From Paenibacillus xylanexedens (lineage in GTDB: Bacteria; Bacillota; Bacilli; Paenibacillales; Paenibacillaceae), in assembly GCF_001908275.1 (NCBI RefSeq), contig NZ_CP018620.1, forward strand, positions 6,820,001-6,884,000: 64,000 nt of DNA, written 5' to 3'. Position 1 is the stretch's first letter. Each line of letters begins with the position of its first letter. The translations under genes were made by a program, and so were the position numbers. Positions 40,401-46,641 of the stretch are shown piece by piece. The notes under the pieces were generated by a model. It made no database searches. It was not told where the DNA came from and saw only the letters and a program-made list of their open reading frames with translations.

Positions 40401-42999
40401 AGTCAACGTTGCCGTCTTCCAGCCAGCGGGCCAAATCTCCTGTCCGATACAGACGTTCTCCAGGCACAAACGGGCTGTCTGCAAACTTCTCGGTGGTCAG
40501 GTCCGGACGGTTCCAATACCCGCGCGCCACCCCGGCGCCGCCGATGACAAGCTCCCCCGGAATCCCTATAGGAACCGGCTTTAACCCGGCATCTACAATG
40601 TAAAACCGGGCGTTCAGCCAGGCTTTGCCGATCGGCACATGACCCAACGATGGCAGCTTGTCCAGCGGCTCATCGTAAAAGCTGCTGTCAATGGCCGCTT
40701 CGGTAACGCCGTAGCTGTTGATGATGCGGAATTGTCCGCCGAATCTTTCCTGCAGCAATCGGTAATCGGTGACACTGCAAGCATCCGAGCTGGTAATCAG
40801 CAAATGCATGGAGCTGACGTCCAGCCCTTCTTCATAAATATGCTGCATGAACGGCAGGATAAGCGCAGGCGTCGATTCAAATACCGTAATGTTTTGCTCC
40901 CGAATCCAGCCGTATAAGCGGTTCGGATCAATCCGGTCATCCTTTGGCACAATTACCATCGTTCCTCCGTTATACAGCGTCCGCGCGATGTCTCCAACGA
41001 ACACGTCAAACGAGAAGCTCGCCAGTTGCAGCAACCGCACCGGGAACTGATCCAACCGGTACTCACGGCGGTACGCATCCGCCGTATTCACGAGACTACC
41101 ATGCTCGATCATGACGCCTTTTGGGCGTCCCGTCGTACCGGAGGTGTAAATCACATAAGCCAAGTCATGTGGGGCACTGTCAGCGGATTCAAATTCCACG
41201 GCTGAGGTATCCCCGTTATACATCTGTTCATCGTCCATCGCATAGACAGCTTTAAGCTTCAGCCGGTCATCGGCCAGCCAACCTCCGGCCCCCTCCAACA
41301 GATGACGCTGCGTAAGCAGCACCGATGCTTCGCTATCGCTGAGCATGTACTCAATCCGCTCCGCTGGATAATCGGGGTCCAGCGGTACATAAGCTCCGCC
41401 GGCTTTCCATACGGCGAGCACACCGACCAGAAGTTCCACCGAACGCTCTGCCCAGATCCCCGTAATCGACTCCCTTCCCACTCCCTGTTCACGAAGCAGC
41501 GCAGCCAGCCGCTCAGCGCGTTTGTTCAATTCGCCGTAAGTCAGCTTTTTGTCCATGTAAACAACTGCCGGGTGATCCGGAATGTCTCGGGCAAACTTTT
41601 CGACATACCGATGAAACGCTATTCCCTCGCTCAGTGCTGCCACCGGCGGGTTAAACACGTCCAGAATACGGTGTCTCTCCTCATCGCTCAACAGAGAAAT
41701 CTCACGCACCCGCAGTTCGGGAGTCTCAAGAAACTGGTCCAAAACCGTTACATACTGTTCCATAATACGATCAATCTCGGTCGTCTCGAACAGGCCGGTA
41801 CGATAGGAAGCATGGAGAATGACATGGCCTTCATTCAGCATATGGTCGAAGCGCAGCAGTAGATCGTCCATCTCGTGTCTAGCAAAGTGAGCCTCCAGAC
41901 GTACCTTGATTTCTTCGTACTCCACGATTTTCAAAGGCAGATATTCAAGTGACGTGCGGAACAACTCCGAAAGATCGTTGCGGCCGTGTTGTTCACGTAA
42001 ATCCTGGATCAATTGGTTATAAGGATATTTCTGATGTCGCAGATCCGCCGTATTTTCCTTGGAAACCGTTTGGATCAAGGAAAGCACGGACTCAACTGGA
42101 TTCAGGCTAATCCGCGTAGCCACGGTGCTGACGAACATACCGATCGTTTCTTTTTCCTTCTTGCTGGTGCGATTGGCAAAAACCGTGCCGACTGGAACAT
42201 CGGTGCTGTCGGTCAGCTTATACAATAAGACGTACATGGCGGACAAAAATAACGTATATAAACTAACCTGATATTGTTCGCTAAAAGCCAGAATGCGGTC
42301 ATAGCGGGAACCATCCAAAGTGATGGAACGTTTATTCGATTCGCTGCCAATCGAGAATGGCGGAACCGATTTAATGCCGCTCGTTTCAGGCAAAGTCTTG
42401 TACTTGGTTAGCCAATATTCCTTGCCTTTTTGATAACGCTGCGATTGCTCATATTCATACTCAGTTGAAATATAATCCAGATAGGATGGGGCCTGGTAAC
42501 TGCTGAAGATGCCATTGCGCAGTTCCAGGTATTTTTCCATCACCGCATGCAGCAAAGCAGTGACGGACAATCCATCGGCAATGATATGATTTAAAGTCAA
42601 ATTAAGCCATACTTGGCCGTTTGCAAAATGGATCATCGTAAATTGATAGAGGTGTTCGTCGAACACACTGGCCGGTTTTTCGGTTACTTCTTTCACCCAA
42701 GCATAGAATTGTTCGGTTGTGCCTATTTCGAGGTGGCTTATCCTGGCTTGGACATTCTCCAGCTCTTCGAACCACTGCGTTGGATTTTGCATATCCCCGC
42801 TAATGCGGATTCGGAAAGCGTCATAGGTTTTGACAATCTCTGCCGCCGCTTGCTCAAGCAGCTTGGTGTCGATCTCGCCCGTAATCTGGTAGGTCGCGGA
42901 AAGCATCGTGATGGATGTGCCCGGATTCATAATCTCCATGAACCATATCCGGCGCTGGGCTTGCGTTAATCCATATTGCTTGTTCGTATTCTCTCTCAC
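24097..42999 (-). CDS. pmxE: Polymyxin-type NRPS, modules 1-5 plus C domain of module 6
   Basis: 6,300 residues, nearly the size of P. polymyxa PmxE. Domain order: starter C-A-T, C-A-T, C-A-T-E, C-A-T, C-A-T, C. It builds the fatty-acyl pentapeptide on carrier-protein thioesters; the last C domain joins it to residue 6 on PmxA. Phosphopantetheine Ser residues are at about 1015, 2064, 3138, 4710 and 5806. Pocket codes predict Dab, Thr, Ser (epimerised to D), Dab, Dab. The in-frame start is GTG at 42999 with GGGAGTG upstream; an ATG one base earlier on the transcript runs straight into TGA. There is no thioesterase, as expected for a non-terminal synthetase. It is last in the operon although it acts first. 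The protein ends in an acidic-hydrophobic tail DELEAIDIIF, a possible docking element. Confidence 0.95.
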   Translation of the reverse strand: MRENTNKQYGLTQAQRRIWFMEIMNPGTSITMLSATYQITGEIDTKLLEQAAAEIVKTYDAFRIRISGDMQNPTQWFEELENVQARISHLEIGTTEQFYAWVKEVTEKPASVFDEHLYQFTMIHFANGQVWLNLTLNHIIADGLSVTALLHAVMEKYLELRNGIFSSYQAPSYLDYISTEYEYEQSQRYQKGKEYWLTKYKTLPETSGIKSVPPFSIGSESNKRSITLDGSRYDRILAFSEQYQVSLYTLFLSAMYVLLYKLTDSTDVPVGTVFANRTSKKEKETIGMFVSTVATRISLNPVESVLSLIQTVSKENTADLRHQKYPYNQLIQDLREQHGRNDLSELFRTSLEYLPLKIVEYEEIKVRLEAHFARHEMDDLLLRFDHMLNEGHVILHASYRTGLFETTEIDRIMEQYVTVLDQFLETPELRVREISLLSDEERHRILDVFNPPVAALSEGIAFHRYVEKFARDIPDHPAVVYMDKKLTYGELNKRAERLAALLREQGVGRESITGIWAERSVELLVGVLAVWKAGGAYVPLDPDYPAERIEYMLSDSEASVLLTQRHLLEGAGGWLADDRLKLKAVYAMDDEQMYNGDTSAVEFESADSAPHDLAYVIYTSGTTGRPKGVMIEHGSLVNTADAYRREYRLDQFPVRLLQLASFSFDVFVGDIARTLYNGGTMVIVPKDDRIDPNRLYGWIREQNITVFESTPALILPFMQHIYEEGLDVSSMHLLITSSDACSVTDYRLLQERFGGQFRIINSYGVTEAAIDSSFYDEPLDKLPSLGHVPIGKAWLNARFYIVDAGLKPVPIGIPGELVIGGAGVARGYWNRPDLTTEKFADSPFVPGERLYRTGDLARWLEDGNVDFIGRIDYQVKIRGFRIELGEIETALLSFPGVKQAVVTDRTDEQGQKYLCGYVAGDVSLQLSDLLSQLKQELPAHMVPARLVSLDQLPLTPNGKIDRKALPEPTGEIEAGREYVAPRTTLETRLALIWQQVLGIARVGVQDDFFDLGGHSLRASALVSKIRKELQVEVPLRDVFRYTTIEQLAQRISGLKQQETYEITKAAETEYYPVSSEQKRLYVLRQLDAAERSYNMSAALLLEGKLDRTRVEYAFRALIQRHETLRTGIEQVQGELVQRIYDEVEFAVDYFQASEGEVDHVVEAYYHPFDLTKPPLLRIGLIEVAEDRHILLFDMHHIVSDGISTALLFDEFSRLYRGEELAPLRIQYKDYAVWQHSEAYGQLIQPQKEYWLEQLSGELPVLELPTDFPRPAVQSFDGRTVKFDIGNERTEKLKELAARTGTTLYMVLLSAYSILMHKYSGQEELIVGTPIAGRTQEEVQPIVGMFINTLAIRSHPERSKPYLKYLEEMKEITLGAFEHQNYLFEDLVESLHIPRATGRNPIFDTFFSLQNTENEQIVIEGLEQSFYPLENRTSKFELLLDISELDGQLECRLEYATALYKQETAERFARHYDNLLETIAAAPEGDIASLEMLTEQEIRELVRGFNDSDADYPRQQTIHGLFEEQAKLYPDNVAAVMNERQLSYHELNERSNRLARKLRETGVEADQLVAILAERSLDMVVGILAILKAGGAYVPVDPDYPEERIRFMIEDSGAPLLLIQKHLHEKTDFAGTRLELDDFVWGDKGAGSADALDASNLEPISGPGNLAYVIYTSGTTGKPKGTLIEHKNVVRLLFNDKNLFDFGPSDTWTLFHSFCFDFSVWEMYGALLNGGKLVIVPPLTAKNPAEFLALLSRERVTILNQTPTYFYQLLREVLADHPYNLRIRNVIFGGEALSPLLLKGFKTKYPETKLINMYGITETTVHVTYKEITWIEMEAAKSNIGKPIPTLSVYVLDENRRPVPIGVAGEMYVAGEGLARGYLNRPDLTAEKFVDSPFAEGEKLYRSGDLAAWLPDGNIEYLGRIDHQVKIRGYRIELDEIETQLLNVEGVEEAVVLARQDNEGEKALVAYFVADRTLTVSEMRTSLAQGMPGYMIPSYFVQLERMPLTSNGKVDRKALPEPQGSLQTGVEYVAPRNLTESQLVKIWEEVLGNSGIGVLDNFFELGGHSLRATNLVSKIRKEMNVELPLRDVFRYMTVESMAEAIASLKESQHSSIPKAEEKAYYPVSSAQKRLYVLHQLDSSELNYNIPSALQLKGTLNEAKVEKALTTLVARHDMLRTGFEIVNGEPVQRIHPLVDFKVEKLQASKDQVAAILEGFIQPFDLTQPPLLRALLIILEKEKFLLALDMHHIGSDGLSMDVLLREFVGLYNGEELPELRIQYKDYAVWQQSDEQCQRIKRQEEYWRGVFSSELPVLELPLDYSRPAVRQFDGQTLTFALDAEKSEALKRLAGDSGATLYMLLLACYSVLLHKYAGQEDIVVGTPIAARSHADLQPIIGMFVNTLALRLGPTAEQTFLDYLQDVKETTLGAYEHQDYPFEELVEALQVSRNLSRNPLFDTMFSLQKHESLDLALEGLQWSLFDIEEKRAKFDLSLDIVEEGNELVCKIEYATSLFRQETMVRLAGHYEQLLASILAQPGAMISDLNILKDSEKHDLLVGFAVSSSALAKQSASEGPGLEADESWRERTIHELFEEQAERTPEQVAVVYEDSRLTYRELNERANRLARSLRASGAQADQPIAIMAERSLEMIVGIYAILKAGGAYVPIDPQFPQERIRYMLEDSCARLLLIQSHLRESASFAGTEPLGGLSLVDLNDPSAYDEDGSNLELASGPEHLAYVIYTSGSTGKPKGVMVEHRPVINRLLWMQNAYPIDSRDTILQKTAITFDVSVWELFWWAWTGAKVCLLPPGGEKNPETILDTIERQSVTTMHFVPSMLHAFLEYVERQPSEDLGNKLSSLKRVFASGEALATSHVSRFWQWISSSVNQAQLINLYGPTEATVDVSYYDCGPEEAYVSVPIGKPISNIRLHIVKEGTTALQPVGVPGELCIAGEGLARGYLNRPELTAEKFVECPFAPGGRMYRTGDLARWLPDGNIEYMGRIDHQVKIRGYRIELGEVEAQVLKAASVQEGVVIAREDEAGQKQLCAYFVADKPLAGSELRSALAEDLPAYMIPSYFVQLERMPLTHSGKLDRKALPAPESSMLVGTEYVAPRTAAEHTLVAVWQKVLLTGRPIGVMDNFFELGGDSIKSIQVSSRLHQAGYKLEIKHLFKYPTVAELSPYLQSVLRRADQAAATGESGLTPIQRWFFEQSFAELHHFNQAVMLYREEGYDEAALRQAVRKLAEHHDALRLVFSRTESGYAAWNRAIEESDGELYSLEVIDLRKMKDCAQEIEAKANELQRSINLQTGPLLKLGLFRCADGDHLLIAIHHLVVDGVSWRILLEDFAAGYEQALQGQLIRLPLKTDSFQTWAKQLADYANGPAMESERAYWQHIEQLTYEPLPKDFEQGTSKLKDSRLVTVRWTAEETEQLLKQAHRAYHTEMNDLLLAALGLAVQAWSGRERVLVNLEGHGREELLPDVDITRTVGWFTSQFPVVLEPGHVQALGHQVKQVKENLRRIPNKGIGYGILRYLSAPHDGERFALEPEISFNYLGQFDQDYESSGSQPSPFSPGSDSSPNAVMDYVLDINGMVSEGVLELTIRYGETQYQRETVERLGTLLQSSLREVISHCVSKERPELTPSDVLLPDVTVEELERLSEHTAALGELENVYTLTPLQKGMLFHSLLDADSEAYFEQVTFDLYGSLNVEAFTRGLDTLVQRNEALRTNFITGWRDEPIQVVFLERKCEVYFEDIRLVSDEDPEKTIADFVSADKANKFDLAQGSLMRVTVLRTGDESYQVIWSHHHILLDGWCMSLMIKEVFDTYFAFQEQRTLELPPVTSYSRYIEWLEAQDVAKASGYWSEYLAGYDQQTKLPQERTQLKQHTFEMAEIDVELSKELTGQIERVARQHQVTLNTFMQTVWGLVLQVYNNSEDVVFGSVVSGRPAEIPGIESMIGLFINTIPVRIQGKAEETVADILRKTQDQALTSGAYETFPLFEIQSLSEQKRDLISHIMVFENYPMEEQIEQVVGGGQEALKIANIQSPEQTNYDLDITVIPEEHILLRFTYNALTFREQDIRQIHGHFARALEQVAANPNVRVHELELLTAAEKEEIVGVFNPVQPEVAPVAAFHRLFEQQAERTPEAEAIVYENDRLTYAELNERANRLSTTLCASGIGRETIVGILAERSVDLLVAVMAVWKAGGAYVPLDPDYPADRVRFMLEDSGAKVLLTQTLLRERAESWLGEEELALETVLYLDDETSYSEDRANAPMVFGHGSSMVSGLVSGELTGAVNDRNESHPNDVDVVGMGSFHEARPEDLAYVIYTSGTTGKPKGVMIEHRSLVNTAAGYRREYRLDQFPVRLLQLASFSFDVFVGDIARTLYNGGTMVIVPKDDRIDPSRLHHWIEREQVTIFESTPALIVPFMEHMHEQGLELSGMELLITSSDSCSVADYRTLQERFGSLFRIINAYGVTEAAIDSSFYDEELAKLPQTGHVPIGKAWLNAKFYIVDAYLNPVPVGVLGELVIGGVSVARGYLNRPELTEEKFVDSPFTAGERLYRTGDLARWMEDGNVDFIGRIDNQAKIRGYRIETGEVEAKLLSAGGVKEAVVVVREDQEGQKALCAYYTVEEGLTAADLKRAISSELPGYMIPSYFVELEQLPLTPNGKIDRKALPAPEGGAGGGREYVAPRTEMEAKLAAIWQEVLVRDKAVGVTDNFFDLGGHSLRATTLVSKMHKELGAQFPLRDVFRYSTVEEMAVAMEHLEIGSFMAIPAAEPSEYYPLSSAQKRLYILNQLEGGELSYNIPGAMLLEGQLNRQRFEEAFRGLVARHETLRTGFEMVEGEAVQRIYEEVTFQVEYVQISGEQAEETVRQFVRAFDLAKPPLLRVGIAELAPDRHILMFDTHHIVSDGVSMDVLIEEFVHLYSGEPLKPLRIQYKDYAVWQQSDEQKTQLAKQEAYWIDMFRGELPVLEMPTDYPRPAMQSYEGRTLQLFMNIEKSEGLKRLAAENGATLYMVLLAAYNVLLHKYSGQEDMVVGTPIAGRNHSDVQPLIGMFVNTLAIRSYPAAGKTFLDYLKEIKETTLGAFEHQNYPFEELVDKVNVARDLRRHPLFDTMFALQNTENVEIQLPGLNLSTYASEEIVSKFDLSLDVTEIEDGLEYLFEYATALYKTETVEKLAAHYLQLLESILRNPSATISELDILTLAEKEEIVGAFNPAQPEEAPMAAFHRLFEEQVEHTPEAEAVVYENDRLTYVELNERANRLSATLRASGIGREEIVGILAERSVDLLVAVMAVWKAGGAYVPLDPDYPVDRVRFMLEDSGAKVLLTQTLLRERAEAWLGEEELALATVLYLDDETSYSEERSNVPMDFDQGSNSAPDPVNGKLTGAVNGADRNHLDVVDDVYVVGMDSFHEARPEDLAYVIYTSGTTGKPKGVMIEHRSLVNTAAGYRREYGLDQFPVRLLQLASFSFDVFVGDIARTLYNGGTMVIVPKDDRIDPSRLHYWIEREQVTIFESTPALIVPFMEYVHEQGLELSGMKLLITSSDSCSVADYRTMQDRFGPSFRIINAYGVTEAAIDSSFYDEELAKLPQTGHVPIGKAWLNAKFYIVDAHLNPVPVGVLGELVIGGVGVARGYLNRPELTEEKFVDSPFTAGERLYRTGDLARWMEDGNVDFIGRIDNQAKIRGYRIETGEIESQLLRVVGIREAVVLVRSDANGQKALCAYYTTDIDLTAADLKRAISSELPGYMIPSYFVELEHLPLTPNGKIDRKALPAPEEGASAGREYLAPRTDLETKLVSIWQDVLGSVTIGVTDNFFDLGGHSLRATTLVSKVHKELHVDLPLRDVFRYSTIEAMAEVISRLEQQEFLSIPVLDKREYYPLSSVQKRLYIQQQMEGAELSYNMSGMTVLVGRLERNQFEAALKGLIARHEVLRTGFEMVDGEPVQRVYSDLEFAVEYTKATESETKSIADAFVRVFDLERPPLLRVGLVEWEAERHLLMLDIHHIVTDGMSMGIFIEELLRLYNGETLEPLRIQYKEFATWQQSEPVKERLKRQEAYWLDMLEGELPTLELPTDFVRPATRSFEGDVLPFSIDKQMTDNLQRIADENGATLYMVLSAAYSILLSKYSGQEDFIVGTPVSGRTHADLEPLIGMFVNTLAIRHYPSGEKTFLAYLNEVKETMLGAYDHQDYPIEELVKKLQVPRDQSRNPVFDVMFALETKEDNVQSFGDMQIESYPETHAVSQFDLTLVISLLDEGMNGQFEYATKLFTRNLIDNFAQDLLVIFNQIGEQPSVLLKDISLNGQTEQEQDELEAIDIIF
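25456..28740 (-). other. PmxE module 5: C, A(Dab), T
   Basis: LCL-type C domain (THHIVSDG). A5 reads D-V-G-E-I-S-A-I-D (Dab). The A domain is almost a copy of A4, A8 and A9 in sequence. Carrier DNFFDLGGHSL. Adds Dab5. Confidence 0.9.
28741..32052 (-). other. PmxE module 4: C (DCL), A(Dab), T
   Basis: DCL-type C domain (LTPLQKGMLFHS, HHHILLDGW) accepting a D-residue donor, consistent with the preceding E domain. A4 reads D-V-G-E-I-S-A-I-D, a Dab-type code. A variable ~50-residue loop lies before YVIYTSGTTG. Carrier DNFFDLGGHSL. Adds Dab4, the residue whose side chain closes the ring in polymyxins. Confidence 0.9.
29020..30600 (-). repeat. Dab A-domain repeat, copy A4 (others: A5 25720-27320, A8 55000-56560, A9 51700-53290)
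   Basis: Four A domains share long nearly identical DNA blocks, e.g. the segment coding for ASFSFDVFVGD through NAYGVTEA. A1 activates the same amino acid but is clearly more divergent. These are the longest repeats in the window and a risk for mis-assembly. Confidence 0.85.
32053..36684 (-). other. PmxE module 3: C, A(Ser), T, E
   Basis: LCL-type C domain with MHHIGSDG. A3 reads D-V-W-H-F-S-L-V-D, the same as the EntF serine code, from FDVSVWE, MHFVP, VFASGEA and NLYGPTEATVD. The carrier is DNFFELGGDSI (Asp before Ser, typical before an epimerase). The E domain has HHLVVDGVSW at about residue 3320 and EGHGRE. Adds D-Ser3, where most polymyxins have Dab (polymyxins D and S have D-Ser). Confidence 0.92.
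36685..39828 (-). other. PmxE module 2: C, A(Thr), T
   Basis: LCL-type C domain with MHHIVSDG. A2 reads D-F-W-N-I-G-M-V-H, the canonical threonine code, from FDFSVWE, LNQTP, VIFGGEA and NMYGITETTVH. Carrier DNFFELGGHSL. Adds Thr2. Confidence 0.93.
39829..42999 (-). other. PmxE module 1: starter C, A(Dab), T
   Basis: The starter C domain (about residues 1-445) has LNHIIADG (Asn137 replaces the first His of HHxxxDG; the catalytic second His is kept), as in domains that load a fatty acyl group. A1 (about 470-970) reads D-V-G-E-I-S-S-I-D, the 2,4-diaminobutyrate code, from FSFDVFVGD, VFESTP, LITSSDA and NSYGVTEAAID. The carrier has DDFFDLGGHSL. Product: fatty acyl-Dab1. Confidence 0.92.
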
Positions 43000-43084
43000 A
43001 TCGACACACTCCCGTATTAGAGATTGTTTGTAGATAGGCTTTATACCTGAATATCAGCAGGAAGCCGCCCGCCGAAAAGCGGGT

Positions 43085-44818
43085 CTATCCGTACAGCCGA
43101 GCGTAATAACCTCCGAGCGCCAGCAGGTCCTGATGGCGGCCCCGTTCGACGACCGTTCCTTGATTCATGACCGTAATCAAATCTGCATGTTCCACCGTGC
43201 TGAGACGATGCGCAATCAGAATGGTGGTGCGCCCCTTCATCAATACGTTCAGAGCTTGCTGTACCCAATGCTGGGATTCGTTATCCAATGCAGAAGTCGC
43301 TTCGTCCAGCAGCAGAATCGGGGCGTTTTTGAGAATCGCCCGGGCGATCGCAATTCGCTGCCTTTGTCCGCCTGACAACGACGCTCCTCTCTCTCCCACC
43401 GGCGTTTTATACTGTTCAGGAAGTTCCTGAATAAAATGGTGAGCGTACGCCGCTTTGGCCGCTTCAACCACTTCTTCATCCGTTGCATCCGGATTGCCAT
43501 AGCGGATATTTTCCTCAATCGTGCCGGTAAACAAAAACGGCTCCTGCGGAACGTATGCAATCTGCCTGCGGATTTCTTCCAGCGTGTAATGGCCGAAAGG
43601 TTTGCCCTGGAGCAGGATATCTCCGCTGTCCACAGGATAAAAACCGAGCAGCAGCTTGATCAGCGTACTTTTGCCGCTGCCACTGGCTCCCACGATCGCA
43701 GCGACCTGACCAGGAAACACCTGCATGGACATGTCGACAAGTACCTTTTTATCCGCCTGATAGGAAAATTCCACATCGCGAAACTCCACCGCAGCCTCCG
43801 ATACAAGCTCGCTACGAGAAGATCCCAGACGCTCCGGTTCCTCTTCCTCACTTAGTACCTCTTGAATCCGGTGAGCGCCCGCGAGCGAATTTTGGGTCAT
43901 CGACAGAACCATCCCCAAGTTCAACAAGGCGTGCGTCAGATTCACTTGCAAAACTGCCAGAGCGGCGACACTTCCCATTCCCATCAATCCGTTGGCATAT
44001 AGAAGACTGCCGATGACGATGATGCCGCAGAACGTGACGTAGCTGATAAAATGGTTCACCGCAGCCTGCATACCGTTCTTCTTCGCCGTTTGCCGAAGCG
44101 TTTGCGTCATTTGCTCGTTCAACGCCTCGTACTGGCCGTAAATCGTGCGGATGCGGAACAACTTCACAATTTGAATGCCGCCCATAAAATCTTTGAATTT
44201 TTCGGTCATTTTACCGAGCGTACGCAAGCCTTGTTCGGACAAAGCGCGGATATCCCGTGCAAATTTCAGGCTGACCAGAGAGGACAGCAGCAGAATGACG
44301 AAGGATACGCCGGCAAACCGCCAATCGATCACCGCCATAGAGACAATGGAGCCGATGCAGAAGACAACTTGAAGCAGCAAAACGAAGTAAACCTGCGAGA
44401 ATGTAAACTCAACGGTCGTTACATCGTTGTTCACTCGCGACAGCAAGTCCCCATGGTGGTTCTGCTCCAGGAATCTCGGCCGCACCCGGCACAGCTTGTC
44501 ATAAAGACGTTTGCGGATATTCAGCACAGTCAGCTCGACACTGCGCTGGTATAAGTAAATGAACCAGGGAGAAATTATATTTTCCAGGAACAGGGCCGCG
44601 CCCAAAATAACAAAAGCTTCTACCATCAGGGACGTATCTCGGGACACGGCGAAATCAACCAAGTTATGTACGACCAAGCTGAAGGCGATCAGAAACAATG
44701 TCTGGGTGAGCGCCGTTACAGCAAGGCCAATCGCGTACTGGGTTTTGCGCTTGCGGTTCATAAACGTCAGCAAGTAGCCGAGTTCTTTCACTTGTGATAG
44801 CCTTCCGCCCTTTTTCAT
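43085..44818 (-). CDS. pmxD: ABC exporter (fused membrane and ATPase domains), second
   Basis: 577 residues: about six transmembrane helices (residues 20-310) and a nucleotide-binding domain with Walker A VGASGSGKST, Q-loop YVPQEPFLF, signature LSGGQRQRIAIARAI, Walker B ILLLDEATSALD and switch His LIAHRLSTV. The start overlaps the pmxC-like stop by 4 bases and follows GGGAGG. In P. polymyxa the equivalent pmxC/pmxD pair lies in the same place and exports polymyxin, giving self-protection. The ATPase site looks complete, so it could act alone or as a heterodimer with its partner. A gap of 85 bases with a small CCCGC/GCGGG hairpin separates it from pmxE. Confidence 0.93.
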   Translation of the reverse strand: MKKGGRLSQVKELGYLLTFMNRKRKTQYAIGLAVTALTQTLFLIAFSLVVHNLVDFAVSRDTSLMVEAFVILGAALFLENIISPWFIYLYQRSVELTVLNIRKRLYDKLCRVRPRFLEQNHHGDLLSRVNNDVTTVEFTFSQVYFVLLLQVVFCIGSIVSMAVIDWRFAGVSFVILLLSSLVSLKFARDIRALSEQGLRTLGKMTEKFKDFMGGIQIVKLFRIRTIYGQYEALNEQMTQTLRQTAKKNGMQAAVNHFISYVTFCGIIVIGSLLYANGLMGMGSVAALAVLQVNLTHALLNLGMVLSMTQNSLAGAHRIQEVLSEEEEPERLGSSRSELVSEAAVEFRDVEFSYQADKKVLVDMSMQVFPGQVAAIVGASGSGKSTLIKLLLGFYPVDSGDILLQGKPFGHYTLEEIRRQIAYVPQEPFLFTGTIEENIRYGNPDATDEEVVEAAKAAYAHHFIQELPEQYKTPVGERGASLSGGQRQRIAIARAILKNAPILLLDEATSALDNESQHWVQQALNVLMKGRTTILIAHRLSTVEHADLITVMNQGTVVERGRHQDLLALGGYYARLYG

Positions 44819-46641
44819 GTGTACGACACCTCCCTGCGTTCGGCAGACTCGGTAAACTCCTGGTAATACGACTGGGCGTACAGTCCCTTCCTCTCGAGCA
44901 ATTGTTCATGAGTGCCCTTTTCGATAATACTTCCTTGTTCCATAACCCAAATTTCATCGGCGTTTTGTACCGTAGAGAGCCGGTGGGCAATAACCATGGT
45001 CGTTCTCTGCTTCATCAATACGCCCAACGCTTCCTGAACCGCGCTTTCCGACTCCGGATCAAGTGCCGATGTGGGCTCGTCCAACAGCAGAACGGGAGCA
45101 TCCTTCAGAAACGCCCGAGCCATTGCAATGCGCTGGCGTTGCCCACCGGACAAAAACCCGCCGCGCTCTCCGACATACGTCTGGTAACCATCCTCAAGCT
45201 GCATAATGAAAGAATGAGCCTGAGCGGCTTTGGCGGCTTCGATAATCTCGTCCATCGACGCTTCTTCCCGCCCATAGCCGATATTTTCGGCGATCGTACC
45301 GCTAAACAAATATGAATCTTGGGTTACCACGGAAAAATGTGACCGAAGCTGCTCCGGATCTGCACCGTGGATCAGGCTTCCGAACACGCGGATCTCGCCC
45401 TGATCCTCCGGAAGTGGATAAAAGTCGCATACCAGCTTAAACACCGTACTCTTCCCTCCACCACTCGCTCCGACAAGTGCAATCGTCTTGCCTTCTGGCA
45501 CCGAGAAGCTAACATTCCGCAGAATCGGGGAATTCTCTTCATACCCGAAGGTTACGTTCTGAAACTGGATGGGGGCGGCGCTCGCTTTTGGAAGCAAACG
45601 TCCATTTTCCGTTTCGGTCGGCTGCTCGACGATTTCGGAGACCCTTCTCAGGGCACCGGTCATTTCGAACGTGCGCGTGATGAGCTCGGGAATATGCTCC
45701 AGCGGCTCCAGACACAGATTAAGCAAGTACAGGAAGGCGATCAGTTCTCCCGCGCCTAGCTGCCCGTTGTAGATCAAATAGCTTCCGTAACTGACGGCGA
45801 AAATGATCGGGCTAATCATCAGCGTAGAAAGCAGCGGGTTGACCCAGGCTTCCCGCTTTTTCACGGCCAGCTTTTTTTGAGCCGTCAATTGCAGCAGTAC
45901 TTGGTAGGAGCGAGATAACATACCGGATAGCAGGTAGCTTTTTACAATAGGCATCCCCCCAAGCGTATCCTGGAGGTTGACGTTCATTCGGCCCATGTTC
46001 GCCTGGGCTTCCTCCGTCAACTGTTCCAACTGCTTGCCGATCCATTGGGAAACCAGCAGTGCTAAGGGAAATAACAGCAGGCTGTACAGCATCAGCTCCC
46101 ATTGGAGATACATCAAATAAGCGAAACAGCCGATAAATAATAGCGGATGATAAAACCACTGGGCGAGGTCCCGAATCATAAATTGCTGGATGAGCTGCAG
46201 ATCGTTGTTGATCCGCGACAATACGTCGCCGGAGTGTTGCTTTTCCAAATAGGGGACCGGAAGTTTGCCGATATGACGCATGACATGGTTGCGGATATCC
46301 CGCACCGCAGAGGCACTACTTCGCTCCACACCAAAGCTCATGAAAAACTTCGCCGGCACACCGATCAAGATGACCACAAAGACCGTGTACACGATCTGCA
46401 GAACGATAGGCCCCGCCCCATTCTCGGCCTGTGTGGTCAGCTGCTCGACCAAACGTCCCGTCCATATCTCAATAACAGCGGCGGCAATTGCGGACAGGAT
46501 ACCGACGATCATCCAGCCTTTGTGACGGCTTACATAGGACATCAGCCAGCGGAACGCTTTCCAGGTGGCATAAGCGGTTCGGCGCTTGGAAGGCGCCGTT
46601 GTGCGTTGTTCTTGAACAGACGTCTGCCGGTCAGCTCCCAT
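44815..46641 (-). CDS. pmxC: ABC exporter (fused membrane and ATPase domains), first
   Basis: About 608 residues from the ATG at 46641; a 7-codon-longer start at 46662 lies further inside the NRPS gene and has no ribosome site, whereas GGAGG precedes 46641 at a long spacing. Six transmembrane helices, then an ATPase domain: Walker A VGASGGGKST, Q-loop VVTQDSYLF, signature LSGGQRQRIAMARAF, Walker B VLLLDEPTSALD, switch His VIAHRLSTV. It overlaps the pmxB stop by about 11 bases and pmxD by 4, so B-C-D are translationally linked. The probable role is export of the lipopeptide together with PmxD. Confidence 0.92.
   Translation of the reverse strand: MGADRQTSVQEQRTTAPSKRRTAYATWKAFRWLMSYVSRHKGWMIVGILSAIAAAVIEIWTGRLVEQLTTQAENGAGPIVLQIVYTVFVVILIGVPAKFFMSFGVERSSASAVRDIRNHVMRHIGKLPVPYLEKQHSGDVLSRINNDLQLIQQFMIRDLAQWFYHPLLFIGCFAYLMYLQWELMLYSLLLFPLALLVSQWIGKQLEQLTEEAQANMGRMNVNLQDTLGGMPIVKSYLLSGMLSRSYQVLLQLTAQKKLAVKKREAWVNPLLSTLMISPIIFAVSYGSYLIYNGQLGAGELIAFLYLLNLCLEPLEHIPELITRTFEMTGALRRVSEIVEQPTETENGRLLPKASAAPIQFQNVTFGYEENSPILRNVSFSVPEGKTIALVGASGGGKSTVFKLVCDFYPLPEDQGEIRVFGSLIHGADPEQLRSHFSVVTQDSYLFSGTIAENIGYGREEASMDEIIEAAKAAQAHSFIMQLEDGYQTYVGERGGFLSGGQRQRIAMARAFLKDAPVLLLDEPTSALDPESESAVQEALGVLMKQRTTMVIAHRLSTVQNADEIWVMEQGSIIEKGTHEQLLERKGLYAQSYYQEFTESAERREVSYT

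Noticed and set aside
43068..43083. CCCGC/GCGGG hairpin between pmxD and pmxE as terminator
   Set aside because: Only five base pairs and no T-run on the minus strand; read-through into pmxE is expected.
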